Shown piece after piece: positions 25,385-37,334 of a stretch of DNA of 64,000 bases. Below the pieces are notes generated by a model. It saw only the letters and a list, made by a program, of their open reading frames with translations. It had not been told where the DNA came from and ran no database searches. Both the position numbers and the translations under genes were made by a program. The stretch is from the NCBI GenBank assembly GCA_013368375.1, contig JAACJP010000043.1, forward strand, positions 62,001-126,000, written 5' to 3'. The DNA is from Tricholomella constricta. Lineage: Eukaryota > Basidiomycota > Agaricomycetes > Agaricales > Lyophyllaceae. How positions within the stretch are numbered: position 1 is the stretch's first letter; each line of letters starts with the position of its first letter.

Positions 25385-28300
25385 CTATTCATCATACTCC
25401 CAAAAGGCATCAACAATGTGTTCGGCAAGTGAGGCATAACGGCGGACATACCACAATGTGCAAAGACCCAGGCCAAGTGCTGACCGCCCCATTGCGCGTG
25501 AGGTAGTACTGCGACTCACTACCCCGAATCACCTCCGAGAACCCTGCAAGCTTCCCAGCGTCCCCAGGCGCAGGGCGGAGATTCTTAAGCTTGAAGACGA
25601 CCTTGACGATTTCCGCGATGGTATGCTGTGCGTAGGTGGTACCAGGGCACTTGTGGAAGCCAGCACCATTGAGGTTGTACCAGGCCGCAGGACGTCGCGG
25701 GTCGACGGTTGTCGGGTCCGGGAACTCGGCGGGCTGTGAGTGCGAAAGTGTAAAAGTTACATACGCTGGAGTTGAGATGAGACGAAAGGGAACACGGACG
25801 TTGAGATGCGCGTTTCGGAAGTTGCTCCAAATCCTTTCTCCGGCTTTGACCTCGAGGGGAGGGAAGCCCGGTCCCTGCGGGATCTCAGCATCGACAGCGG
25901 CTTGTCGCCAGAGGCCAGAGTACTGGGGCCTTAAGCCTGTACAGATGTTCGAATGAACGGATGGATGTGAGGAAAGGCCGCTCGAAGCGAAAAGAACTTA
26001 CGCATTGCCTCGCGGACGTACCCGCGGAGCAGCTCGGTGCTTTGGTCATCAGAGTTTTGAACGAGCTCGAAAATATGGCTGCGTTCCTTTTCTTGCTCAT
26101 CCTCCAAGTAGAAATTGATGACCTGGACCGCAGCTTGAAACGGAGGCGTCAGCGAGACTTATGTCACCAGTATCGTGATAATGCACTGACCATGAGCATG
26201 GTTCACAGATGCTCCAATTCCTATCCCCATTATGTTCCCCAGCATCGCGTCGAATGGCCTCCCAGCGGCTGCCATCCTTCTGAGGAACGCATAACTTGGT
26301 TTATCCTTAATTGGCCACAGGAACGCGGCGGCTTTCGCTGCTAAAGAACCAATGAAGTTCTAGGAAGGGTGGATAAGCATAGTCTCTGAGAGAGCATTTC
26401 AGCCAACATACAGGGACACTGGACGGGGCGGCCTCCGCCAATGATTTAGCAGCCAGGCCGCCGACAATTGGCCCAGCTTGAAAAGCAGCCGTATGAAGAG
26501 CGAAGCTCTCTTCTGGGGCATCGAAAGTTAAGAACGTCACACTGTAAAGTTCGGTCAGCATTGCAGAGAAGGAAGAAGAACAGAACGCTTCACCTAAACT
26601 GCGGGGCAATTTAGAGTCTTCAAAAAAGTTATATATGCATGAGCTATCGGAACACTTACGAGGGTTGCCATCATATCGAAGAACTCTTGTTCTGTGAACA
26701 TTCCGTGAGGGTTCTCCTTAGTCTTGAGAGTGACTCCGAACTGCAAATGGATTGGTTCGCATCAATAAAATGATAAATTCAGGGGACATACGAATTGCTC
26801 CGCAGAAACATGCGCAGAGACGGTGTTGATGACATACGTGATGTCAACATACGTGCCCTCGACGCCGTCGTATCTGAGGAATGGTCAGCTAGTCCAGCGT
26901 ATTCGAGCAAATGTAGTATACGCACTTGAACGATTTCTCCTTCAAGTACTTCTCAGTCGCCTCCTTGTACCAGGCGACGTAGTTGCTCAGAGAGTCTGGG
27001 GTTGGGAAAACGGCGTGCATAGTCTGGGAATCAGGTCAGATAGCGCCTATACATTTATTGAAGATACCTTACCATGGCCTTATCGGTATCATGTCTGAAA
27101 AGAATGAGAATTATAGGAATTGTTGATGGCCGCGCCGACTTACTTGACGACTTCATCAGTGTTCACGAACGATCCATATCCGTACTTCTCATAAATGACA
27201 TTGAAGCGAGAAGGATCACTGAACACGTGCTTGATCCCGGTGAAGGTGTTCAGGATCTTGGCTTCTGGGACTAGGACAGGACGATCGAAGGTGTATCTGG
27301 CCTCGAGCTTTTGAGCTGCCAGGCTCACTTTCATCTTCGACGGAGTGAAGAAGGGGAAACAGGAGTAGACAGAGTTCTGTCGAGGTATGGTGAATGGTCA
27401 GAACCAATGACGAGGAGCAACGACATACATGTGGATAATGTCGCGGCAAGTGGCGAACCAAGAGTTTAGGGACTGTGGTGGTAAGGTCAACGTTGCCGCG
27501 AAGGAGCGCATGGCACAAGTGAAAACGAACTTTGACCTCCAAAACCTCCGTTATTCATATCTCGCTGGCAGTCTTGGAATCCCCAGGCGGTCAAATTGGC
27601 GGCTAGGTGAAAATACTCAGATGTGGGTACCCCATGTCGGACAATCCACCATGATAACAATGCTTACGAGTGAAATCGCTGGTGTAGAAACGATCTCCAC
27701 GGACCAGAGCAATTGCGTCCCCTAACACACCGCGAGTAGTCTGAGAACGAGTTGAGTATAGCGCATGACTTGCACGAGCGACCACTCACAGTATATCCGC
27801 AAGCGAAACGCGATCCATCAGTCAGGGGCATGGTAGCCTCCGCCTGGAGCCCAGTCTTGTAACAGGGAGGATCAGAGACACGTAATGCAAAGAAAGGAAG
27901 AGTATTCTACATATAGTTCCAAGTTGTCGACGTGGTGATAGAGTTGACGAGCAGCGCCCTACAGATAAAGTTGATCGAGATTCTTAGTTACGTGAAGAAA
28001 CAGGCGCACTGCGATAGCAGGATCTGGATTCCACTCTTCGAAAGTTTCAACAGCTACAGAGCCAATCAGTGAGATGATCGTTTGCTCGTCGAGTGGACAA
28101 CTTACGCTTTAAACCGAGGAACACCCTAAACTCATTCATGGTGCACAGTCCCCACTGCCTCGCCTGTCGTATTCCTTCGACTTCAGCGATCCTCAGGACT
28201 TCTGGCGTGCCACGACCGCGGAATGCACCAGCAGGATTTTCCGTGGCGCACTGTAGAACATCAGCAAGGTCATCGTCTGAAAACTTTCCATCTGGACCAC

Positions 28301-30219
28301 GCGCGAGGCTACGAAGAGAAGTGGGTAATTATGCGAAAATACCATGAAAAAATACAAGGCACATACCCAGCGAAGACACGTTGAGAGGGCGTCGAAGATA
28401 TTTCTGTGAATAAACTTGTCATCGATGTGACGTCGGATGTAGTAATCTACGGAGGGCATTCAGCTTATTGAACGACACGAACAGTCGAGGACTTTAACCT
28501 CGTCGAAAGGCTTGCCACCAAACGCAGCGCGGAAGACACTTTCGCTCCATTTCTGGTCCTGTTCCGAAATAGTGGCGTGCCACTGAGCACAACTGTCAAC
28601 AAGAGGCGAGTATTTAACGCCAGAAAACGCACGCGGTAGAGGATATTGAATTCAGCGCTGCAATGGTTACCCTGCCCGCGTTCGACTTTGATCGACTTGT
28701 TGTCGATTACCTGTTGCATCCACGTTCTCAGAGAAACTTCCATTAGTGCATCAGCTGCAACATACGTCGAAGGCATCCATGTTCCAGTTGCAACCCTCAG
28801 AAGAGCCTAAGAAGCCGGCTACGTAATCGCCCATGATCGCGCTCATAAAGTGACCGCAACTGAAAGAGTCATCAGTATCATGGTTTCGAAGAAATAACAG
28901 GGACGCACTTGATAAGCCTCGCTGTCTGAAATAACTCTTCATCCTGTATCGCATGCGCCACGTCGTCAATTGGGGGAGGGTCTGACCATTTTTTAAATTC
29001 ATTGATCTGTAGTAACCTCCGAGCGATATACTTGCAGCTCTAAATGAGTCAGGATATAAACAAGTTGAATCCGAACTTACATTATGGTTCCGGCTGAAAA
29101 TGACAAGCAGGGCACTCGTAGCGGGGGGCGCAAACAGGAGGCGTTCTTCTGAGAAGGTGTCGGGGAACAAGAAGCCACGGCCCGCAGACTTGTCGCGAAC
29201 CTTGTCTTGGGCAGCTTGATCTGCGAATAATACTAGTATCGAGGGCGATGGATGGAGATAAAAAAGGCTGCTCACTATCACCGTAAAGGGGGCTGAGATC
29301 CAGATACGAGCTGGCGAGATTGATGTTCATGTCCTGGGGGTCAGTTCGAAAGAGGGAATGCGTGACGATAGACGCAAATGCGAATATCATGCTTGACATC
29401 CCACCTGCGTGGATTTGATGCTAGGATAGGGAGATCAGATTTAAAGGTTCGTGGAGCACATAGATGACGGGTGCTCACATCACGCCTCTTAAGGATCGTA
29501 TCGAAGACGAGGCTGGGATCAGGAAGAGAGTGGCGGGGCAGCCCTGCTTTACCTTGGACACTCCTTGAATAAGGTGTTCCGCCGCGACCTACGTTGGTAT
29601 TTTGGGCGGAGTTACCGCCTCCATCCGCTTCTCTATAGGTAGAAAAAGGACCCAGATAGGACACAGGAGGGTGAGGAACCGTATTGTACAGCGTTCCTAT
29701 GACCGAGTTGTTCATTTTCTTCGTAGTGTCGTCATCACGATCCAATCGAGCAAGTATTCCCAGACCTGCTGCGAACTACAGTAGTCGAGTTTTAAGAGAG
29801 ATATCCAGGTTTCATACATAAACCTACCGCTCCCTTGCGATCGTCGACTGAGGTGGGGTGTGTCACGGTATCTGTGAATGCAGCCTGGAAGTACGTTAGA
29901 AACGGTAATAGTCTACTGACAACAAATGATACGCACGAGCAGGCTCAAGTCAGGTTTGATACCCCCTTTCTGTCTGAAGGTGTCTATCTGGGTATTATTT
30001 CTGCGTTAGCGCGCCGCGACAAGGAAAGGTGTACAGATAAAGCAGTGTCACCTTGTTGATCAGATTCGTGACCCTGGCATGCCCTTCACGCTTCGCAGCT
30101 GGGTCGCTCGCTATTTGCCAGTCATAATAGCCATCTGGAGCAGTGGGTAGCGAGCGAGACGAGAGATAAGCAGAATCGAAGGCCATAGAGGCAACCTGAG
30201 TTGGCGGGATGTCCGCCAT
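25385..30219 (-). CDS. ppo: Ppo-type fatty-acid dioxygenase/P450 fusion, copy 2
   Basis: Start ATG at 30219 (MADIPPTQVASM). The last 12-nt exon is 25396-25385 (YDE, stop), reached through a GTATGT...GGGAG intron. The organisation matches ppo1 exon for exon in all the parts I compared. Dioxygenase motifs: MSSMIFAFASIVTHSLFRT, ASSYLDLSPLYGD (about 29390-29270), and YR ending near 28632, split by an intron from WHATISEQDQKW. The P450-like half ends with NLNGAGFHKCPGTTYAQHT (Cys codon 25649-25647). Both catalytic centres look complete. Divergence from ppo1 is substantial at the protein level, so the duplication is not recent. The gene lies head-to-head with DUF2235-2, 1.1 kb apart. Substrate specificity is unknown; family knowledge predicts 8-, 9- or 10-oxygenation of linoleate. 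Confidence 0.9.
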
Positions 30220-31331
30220 TGTGGGCTACTAGTTGCGGGTGCTCTGGTCCTCGGGCTTTACAAGGTTTTATATTCCTCGTTGAGAACAGAAGAAGTCAAG
30301 AGAAGCATGATGATTTGGGCAGCAGTGACGTTTGGGAACGAGAAGGCGCCGCGATATGCCAAAGGGTAATACAGCGGAAGATACTACTGAACACTTCGCA
30401 TTTGGGTCCTCGGGCCAGGGTGATCTGTTCCCCGTAAACAACGGCCAATAGCGGCTGTGTTGTTCTGTTCGCCTTACAAGACTGAAGGGCATTAAGACCA
30501 GGCCTATATAAACGGGAATGAAATCTTACAAGCTGCTTACTGAATGTCGAAGAAATTTGGACAGTAGTTTCGCTGTGCGTGATCACAAGTCTAATCAGAC
30601 TTTCTCGCGATTTTCGGACCAGGAAGCCTGAGGTCACACACCCATCGAGCTCGTAGAATGCTATTCGTGATGTCGCAGTCGAACCCCGTCCAAGCCACCT
30701 TGACACTTTTAGACACGAAAAAATTGTGAGCCCGAATGGTCTCCTATAGCTGCTGAAGACCTTTGCATTGCGAGCGGTGCACTAGAACTTCTAGCCAAGT
30801 CATACGTCAACGCAAAAAGTTCAGTCCTGAGCGCTTGAGCAATGCAAGTAAGTACTACCAAGTTCATCGGAATACTCCGCTGACTCCTGAGTCACGTGCA
30901 AGTGTGGATGGTTAAATAAATCATATTTATTATTATCAAGAAGTCCAACTTGAACACCACTGCTTGCTGCTACGGTTGAGCGCGTGGTAGGCTCTGGCTG
31001 GCCTGTACCTTCGTATTTCCTGCTCACGTGGAGTCTGTGAAGGCCCGTATAAATTCTGTTTTATTGGTGACTCCGATTCAGATGCGTACGATTTGATACC
31101 GCTTCGATCCTAGTCGGAGCATCACTGCTCGTACTTTCTCGAGGCGTCGAACGGTCGGAACTCTTGACACTCCGACGGTTCGATACACGCTACGGAGGCC
31201 ACTCCTATCTTTAGCTGCATGTATCCGCTGCTTCGCCAGCGTAATATCCGTGCGATTGATGAGATGGGGCAGGGAACACCCGTCAAGCATATAAGTGCAG
31301 GGAAAACCCCTCGGCATCTTTGCTTTCAGCC
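30220..31331. promoter_or_regulatory. divergent promoter region of ppo2 and DUF2235-2
   Basis: The 1.1 kb between the two start codons must carry both promoters. No gene is supported inside. I see no single dominant motif. Confidence 0.5.
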
Positions 31332-33415
31332 ATGGCTCCCTCAAAGGATAATCTTACTAGCGGAAACGAGGTAAATGGCTCATCGACAACAGACGGTCCC
31401 AAGGATTCCGATATCGTGGTGGCGGACCCTCTTCCCGAGAGACTTACTGGCAACGTTCCGCCTCAGCATTCCTATAGGACCCTAATTCTTTGTTTCGATG
31501 GCACAGGAGACCAGTGAGTGATTTACTTTGCCTAGTTTTCGCTCAACTCCAGAGCCGCACAGGTTTGATGCAGATGTATGGCTTCAGGTATAATCCTAAT
31601 TTTTTTTTTCCATACTGAGTTCGATCTAGAATTCAAACATCGTCGAACTATTCGCAATGCTTAAGAAGGATGATCGTGAACAGCAAATGTGCTACTATCA
31701 GGTTCGGTCGTCCTTTTCAAACTTTCGATCACATCTACAGCGTTTTCTTGACAGGCTGGGATCGGTACATACACCAACCCTGAAATAGCTACGCCAATGA
31801 TGGCCAAAATCTCCAAGGTATGAACAGCGAATTTGCGATGTATTATCCATACGATCTTAATTTTCCGCAAGGCTTTGGATGAAGCGATCGCGTGGAATCT
31901 TGACGCACATGTCATGGGTAAGTTTCCTTCTGCACCCAACTTTATTATTAATTACGCACAAAACGAATATTAGATGGCTACGAATTCCTGATGCAAAACT
32001 GTGTGTCGTTTCTATTTGACTTCCGAAGGCCATGTTCAGATTTTCACTTTCCCTCAGACAAAGCAGGAGATCGTATATGCATCTTCGGGTTTTCTCGTGG
32101 CGCATACACGGCACGAGCCCTCGCAGGTATGATCCATAAAGTATGCATTTGCTCTCACCACTCTAATAATGCACCGCTCATGACTCACAATAGGTGGGAT
32201 TGCTGCCGGCGTGCAACCACCAACAAATCCCTTTCGCCTATAGAATGTTTATCAGCGTCGACGCACTCGGCTGGAAACAATCCAATGTGTTTAAGAAAGC
32301 CTTCTCCGTCGATGTGAAGATCGAGTTCATTGGTGTTTGGTATTCCTCGTTTCATGGCCTCAGAAATCACAACCGCGCAGCTAACATGTCGTAGGGATAC
32401 TGTCAACTCCGTTGGTCTCATTCCCCGGCGTCTGCCCTTTACCACCTCTAACATCATCGTGCGCACGTTCCGACACGCCATCGCATTGGATGAACGCAGA
32501 AGCAAATTCAAGGCAAATCATTGGAACCATCCCACCACTAAAGAAGCTAGTCTTGGAATAGACGGCCAGAAGCCCAAAGACTCTCGCCCCAAGGCTAAAC
32601 ATCACACCCTGAAAGCGATGGAACGACAATTCTCCGAGCAAGCGGACCTTCCGACTGACGTAGAGGAGGTATGGCTGATATTCCTGATACTCCGCGTAAG
32701 AATACGACTAACAGACTCGACTCCAGGTATGGTTCGCCGGTTGTCATTGCGGTAAATCCAACCACTCTATACTATGGTCTTAATCCTGCATCAACTCTGA
32801 CATTTTTTTCCTTCAGACGTCGGGGGAGGATCAGTGGAGAACGGCACACCGCATACACTCGCTCGCATCTCACTGCGTTGGATGATCCGTGAATGCTTCA
32901 AAGCGAAGACCGGCATACTATTCATGGCCGACGGTCTGCGTAACGTCGGTTTAGATCCCGCCTCTCTCTATCCCGAGGTTGTGCCCCGGCCACCAGCGTC
33001 GCCAGTCGGGCAGTCGCATATCCGCCATATTCCGTCCTCCAAGGATGCCCGCAGCCTGTACTTCCCCAATGGAGATACGTCGAGTCTGTCCTCCATGACA
33101 GAAGGGGAACACGAACTACTGGACGCGATGGCGCCAATCTACGACCAGCTGAAACTCAAATGGTGGCTCTGGTGGATCTTGGAGATTGTCCCACAACGTC
33201 AGCGCTATCAGCTGGCTGATAAGACTTGGGAGAAGAAGTTTAGGTGGAACCTCGGAGAGGGCAGGCATGTCCCGAAACAGGAAAAGGGTGTGGTCAGGGT
33301 TCACCGCAGCGTCAAGCTGAGGACGGAGGCGCGGTATCCCGACGGGACGAAATACCAACCCAAGGCGTCGTTCCAGAGGGCACTTGACATGGGGCATCTC
33401 ATCTGGGTTGATTGA
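31332..33415 (+). CDS. DUF2235 alpha/beta-hydrolase protein, copy 2
   Basis: Exon 1 is 31332-31513, followed by a 13-nt exon at 31563-31575 (FDAD), exactly as in copy 1, and by later exons at homologous positions to the TGA at 33413-33415. The motifs are the same: RTLILCFDGTGDQ, NSNIVELFAMLKKDD, AGDRICIFGFSRGAYTARALAGMIHK with the GxSxG serine (about 32080-32100), IEFIGVWDTVNSVGLIPRRLPF, VWFAGCHCDVGGGSVENGTPHTLARISLRWM and the C-terminal YPDGTKYQPKASFQRAL..GHLIWVD. The Lys-rich insert of copy 1 is replaced by a shorter basic one. Around 510 residues, no visible break. Function as for copy 1: a probable esterase/lipase-fold enzyme, biochemically unproven in fungi. Confidence 0.88.
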
Positions 33416-33557
33416 GCACCTTTCGTATGAATGATTGTACTTCTGTATGCCATCGACTCTCCTCAAGAATCTCGACGCCATCGAGCTGATTCGAAATCAA
33501 AGTAGGAGCCATGAAATTTGTCCATTTCACATCAAGAATATCTTCACCCCTGTCTGT

Positions 33558-34004
33558 TCATTTGTCTGCGATCGGGATATCCTTCCCAGTCATGCTCTTG
33601 AAGCCGCTTCGGATGGCGTCCGAAATATGCTCGTCCTTCGCTTGCTCAATAGCCGATTCGTTTGTTTGCGGGCCCGCTTTCAACACATGCTCTTGGAAAA
33701 AATCGACAGCTAAAATGACCGCCAGTGTCAGAGCAGGTGTGGGTCCAGGAATAGGAGCGTCCTATTAAGTGTCGACATACCCTTGTCAACAGCATCTATT
33801 TTGAAGTGAATTTCCTCTTTAATTATCTCGAGATCGCATTGATCAAAGACGATCGTACATACCTTCTTTTTTCTCCCCAGACGCGCCTCCGCCGAGAGCG
33901 TTGTTGAGCTTTCCTAGGAGATTGCCGGAGTCACCCTGCCCCTCGTTCTTATTCTCGTCTTTGTTTCCCTCATTGGAATCGGCGAATTTCTTTAGGAAAT
34001 CCAT
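33558..34004 (-). CDS. small acidic/basic protein with 15-nt internal exon (102 aa)
   Basis: Exons 34004-33863, 33795-33781 and 33709-33558 join in frame through two GTATGT introns (67 and 71 bp) to 102 residues. The middle exon is only 15 nt and supplies most of DAVDK. The protein reads MDFLKKFADSNEG..., then GNLLGKLNNALGGGASGEKKEDAVDK, VDFFQEHVLKAG, and a C-terminal block with SAIEQAKDEHISDAIRSGFK and GKDIPIADK. I recall close relatives as small, highly expressed, uncharacterised proteins in many filamentous fungi, sometimes annotated as stress- or damage-responsive; no function is proven. It is convergent with DUF2235-2, 142 bp between stop codons. Confidence 0.8.
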
Positions 34005-34521
34005 GGATGGATAGATGGCGATAATGAGGAGGATGCGAGATGAAAGATGAAGGATGGGACAGTTAGGCCTCTCGGCTAGATTTCAAATCGATTGAAGTCC
34101 TTGACAGGCCGAACGGCGTGCCACGGATCATACTTAGGAGCTGTCTGTTCAAATAGCGACATATGACTGATAAGGTAAGCAGACGACGAAATGAATGCTT
34201 ATAGGTATATGTTAGTACGATACTGTGAGGTGAGGTGAGGTGGACATTGTAAAAGTACGAAAAACGGTATGATACTAATATATATCCTTCCGCTCATTGG
34301 CCCTAGTCTTTGAGACCTTGGATATTCTATAACAACAGGAAGAGTCAAAAGAGCTCACCAGCACTACCAAGTATGACTAGCAGTCAGCAATACCTAAATG
34401 TTCCAATGGATCGCGGGACCAGTCTCTTCCCCCTTCTAGAATTTGCAGGTTGCATTTAGACCAACCCTGCGATGCCAAATACGATGCTTTGGCTCATTCT
34501 GCGGCTGTGCGGGGGGCCCTC
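34005..34521. other. intergenic, promoter side of the small gene
   Basis: Upstream region of the 102-aa gene with GAGGT repeats near 34228-34242. No other feature is supported. Confidence 0.45.
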
Positions 34522-36710
34522 TCACGCTCGAAAACCCGGACAATACATATAAGGCCAATCAGGGTAGAGATTAGGGATGTGAGAACAGCGGTCCGGATGC
34601 AAGTGTAAATCCGATGAGGTTGCCTCCATTTGCAACTTGCTGATGATGGTGCTTGGAATATCTCCTCGTAAAATAACGATTGTAATGATGGGCTGAAAGA
34701 TCACGACAAGGTTCGGCGTCTTCCATTTGGCAGAGTCGATAAAGAATTCTCACATCACCTGTCTCTTGATTTCAGGAGCGTCGACGGTCGAGGCTGACAA
34801 GATACAAAGCGCCACTGTGAGCAAGTAGCCGGAAATCTAGCTTGTCGGCACTTTCTCGGACTTCTCTGAAGGTCCGAGTGACAGCATAATAAAGCATACG
34901 AAGCCGAAGAGATGTAGCGCAGCAGAACGGATGACAGCCAAAGTCGAGTAGAACCGAGAGAGCCTAATACGGGCAAGGTCTCCTCACGAGCGTCCGGAGT
35001 GGCTGGCTGGAATAGATTACCCACCATGTTGCCTACGTCATCCAATAAGCTCTACGGTGGCAGCTATGCCTCATGCCGCGAAGGAGTGAAATATTGGCCT
35101 GTGTCGCGTTCTGTAGATGCCGGGGTGATGTGTATGCTGCCAGGTGCCCCTATCGGAGAGTAGTTGATGGAGTAGGGGCAATCTCGGATGTTTGTATTCC
35201 GTTATCTGCATCGTTTCCCCCGGTATAGTTGTTTTCAATTATGTGACTGGAAATGATGTCTGAGGAACGGGACAGTGTGGTCCAGGGCTGGAAGCGCAAT
35301 GAGGGTAGTTGTGATCTCCTGGTATCCGATGACGGCGTCGTCGAGGACGCCACGTCTGGGAGTCAGCTGCGCGGGATTTAGCTCCAGTAAGCATTACTGC
35401 GGCCTCTCATAGTAACCGACGACAAAGCAAGTCTTCTGGCTCGCCGTCACCATATGTCTCGCCGTTGAACGACACCTACATGTCAGTGTCAGTGTCAGCC
35501 CTGGTTTATGTTCCACTTCACATTTTTCGTGAAAATGAGGCTGTGGTTGTTTGAGTCCCGATAAATCTAGAAACGTAAAGTGCTCTATGCTGAGGCAAAG
35601 GCATGAGGAAGTAAGATTTACGGGAGAGTGACGGAGTGTGACCGATGTGGATCCCCTGCAACTCCTGCGGGTCAAAGTACACACCTGAAGGTCGTTCCTG
35701 TTCGATGGACGAGAACCACCAGATCATTTGAAGATCCCAGGAAAGAGGCAGAGAAGAGTCCGACCGTTTCGGAATGGCGCACCTGCAGAGTGTAGCACGC
35801 TCGTTCGCGATCCCCATGTTAATTGGTACATCGTCACGTTGACCAGTCATGCAGGCTAGAATCTGATTCGCCCCCTAGCTCTGGTTCAGGCGTTATTTGA
35901 GCATGGTCGGCTATGTTGAGACGAAATCAATGAAAATTGTGGGTCCATGTACACGAGGCGACATACGATTTCCTTATGCCTCGAACGTTATGTGATTCTG
36001 CTCCATCGATGACAGGATGTCAATATGGTACGAAAGGGCACGAGGTGTTGAGGTGTTGAGCAGACAGTACACAGCATGTCATTCAAAGTGACGGACATGA
36101 GACATATTGAACCAAGTGTAACCAAGTGGGCGCATGGGGGGGCATATGTATGTCATTTACCGCCCAGATACCTCGAGGCACGTCATGTGAGAAGCTGCTT
36201 CGATGGAGGAGAATTCAGGGGCCTTTTTGTTCGAGGGTGCACCCAAGGATCTGATGACGTTCCTGCTCGCAGTAATTCAGTTCCCGGGAGAGGGTCGGTA
36301 AAACTATGCACAAGACGTTATGGGACAATGAATACGATTGGTAGGCCACCGAGGAGCATTGAAGTCCCGGCCACTCGAGATGTCGGTAATCACTAGGGTG
36401 TAGGCAACGTGATCGAAGAAGTTGGGCCTGTACGTGCTATGTCGAAAACCGTGGTTACTGAGATAGGGAAAGGTACCGAGAGTCGGCCAGCATAGTATGA
36501 TCCATCACTAGCTGGGTACATCGTGCGCAACGGATGCCCCTTCATGTCATCGGTGACATGTAAAGAAACAGGCGGAGGCATCCAGGGGGAACTAATCGCA
36601 CATTCTGGTGATCGTTCGACGAGGATGTGATTACGTCGCAGAAAAGCGCGTAATGCACCAAAACAGATCGTGGCTAAAGCGATAGGGCGAGAAGCCAGAG
36701 CAGAAGCCAT
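34522..36710 (-). other. probable multi-exon gene or gene relics, unrecognised
   Basis: Several minus-strand blocks look coding but I could not join them safely. A frame from an ATG at 36710 (MASALASRPIALATICFGALRAF, hydrophobic start) runs to about 36430. A clear block at 35850-35640 contains DVPINMGIANERATLCRCAIP, SLPLSWDLQMIWWFSSIEQERPSGVYFDP and GIHIGHTPSLS. An intron-like gap is followed by VSFNGETYGDGEPEDLLCRR near 35480 and LTPRRGVLDDAVIGYQEITTTLIALPAL near 35350-35280. Hydrophobic pieces lie at 35040-34500. The 35850-35250 blocks resemble an uncharacterised agaricomycete family that I cannot name. This could be one gene with many introns, two genes, or a decaying locus. Confidence 0.35.
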
Positions 36711-37334
36711 TTTCAGAAACAGCCGTCGCCTAAATCGATTCTGATGAACAATGATTCAGAACATGAGTAGCCGTTCTGCACGCGTACGACGCGAGTACAG
36801 TGTAAGCCTAGATCTTCATGAGTATTCCTTCGAGGTTTCAGGGCGATAAATCATTCTACGCATGCAAGCGACACGAATTGGCTTGAATCACGTCGGTGTT
36901 GAGAATGTATAAGATCGGTCCAGCAACGAAGTAAGAACTGGTGCGAAGGTGTCCTAAAGTTTATCAAGCCTATATGTGGCCTAAGAAAAGCCTTCAAACT
37001 TCGAAGAGACATTCGGACACAGGTGGGAGAGGTAAATGGTAATCTGAGGCCCTCAGACTGACCGGCCCCGTCATGGAAGGGTTGTTATCCGAGTCCCGAC
37101 GATCAGCGATCACTAAACGTGTGACGTGTGAAAAGCAGCACCGCTTTTTGCTCCCGAAGTTTAGATTGGACGGTGACTCCTGGAGGCTGGCCAGAATTCA
37201 GAGCTCATCGGGTCTTGGTTTTCAGTGCATACCTTGCGTTGACAGAGACTGCTGTTGTCTCCCCTCTTCCCTGTCACCTTTCTTATTTCTGGGCATCAAG
37301 TTTGCGCGTCTTCTGCCATCCACGAACGATAACG
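36711..37334. other. intergenic
   Basis: No gene is supported. It is the presumed 5' region of the next plus-strand gene. Confidence 0.45.
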
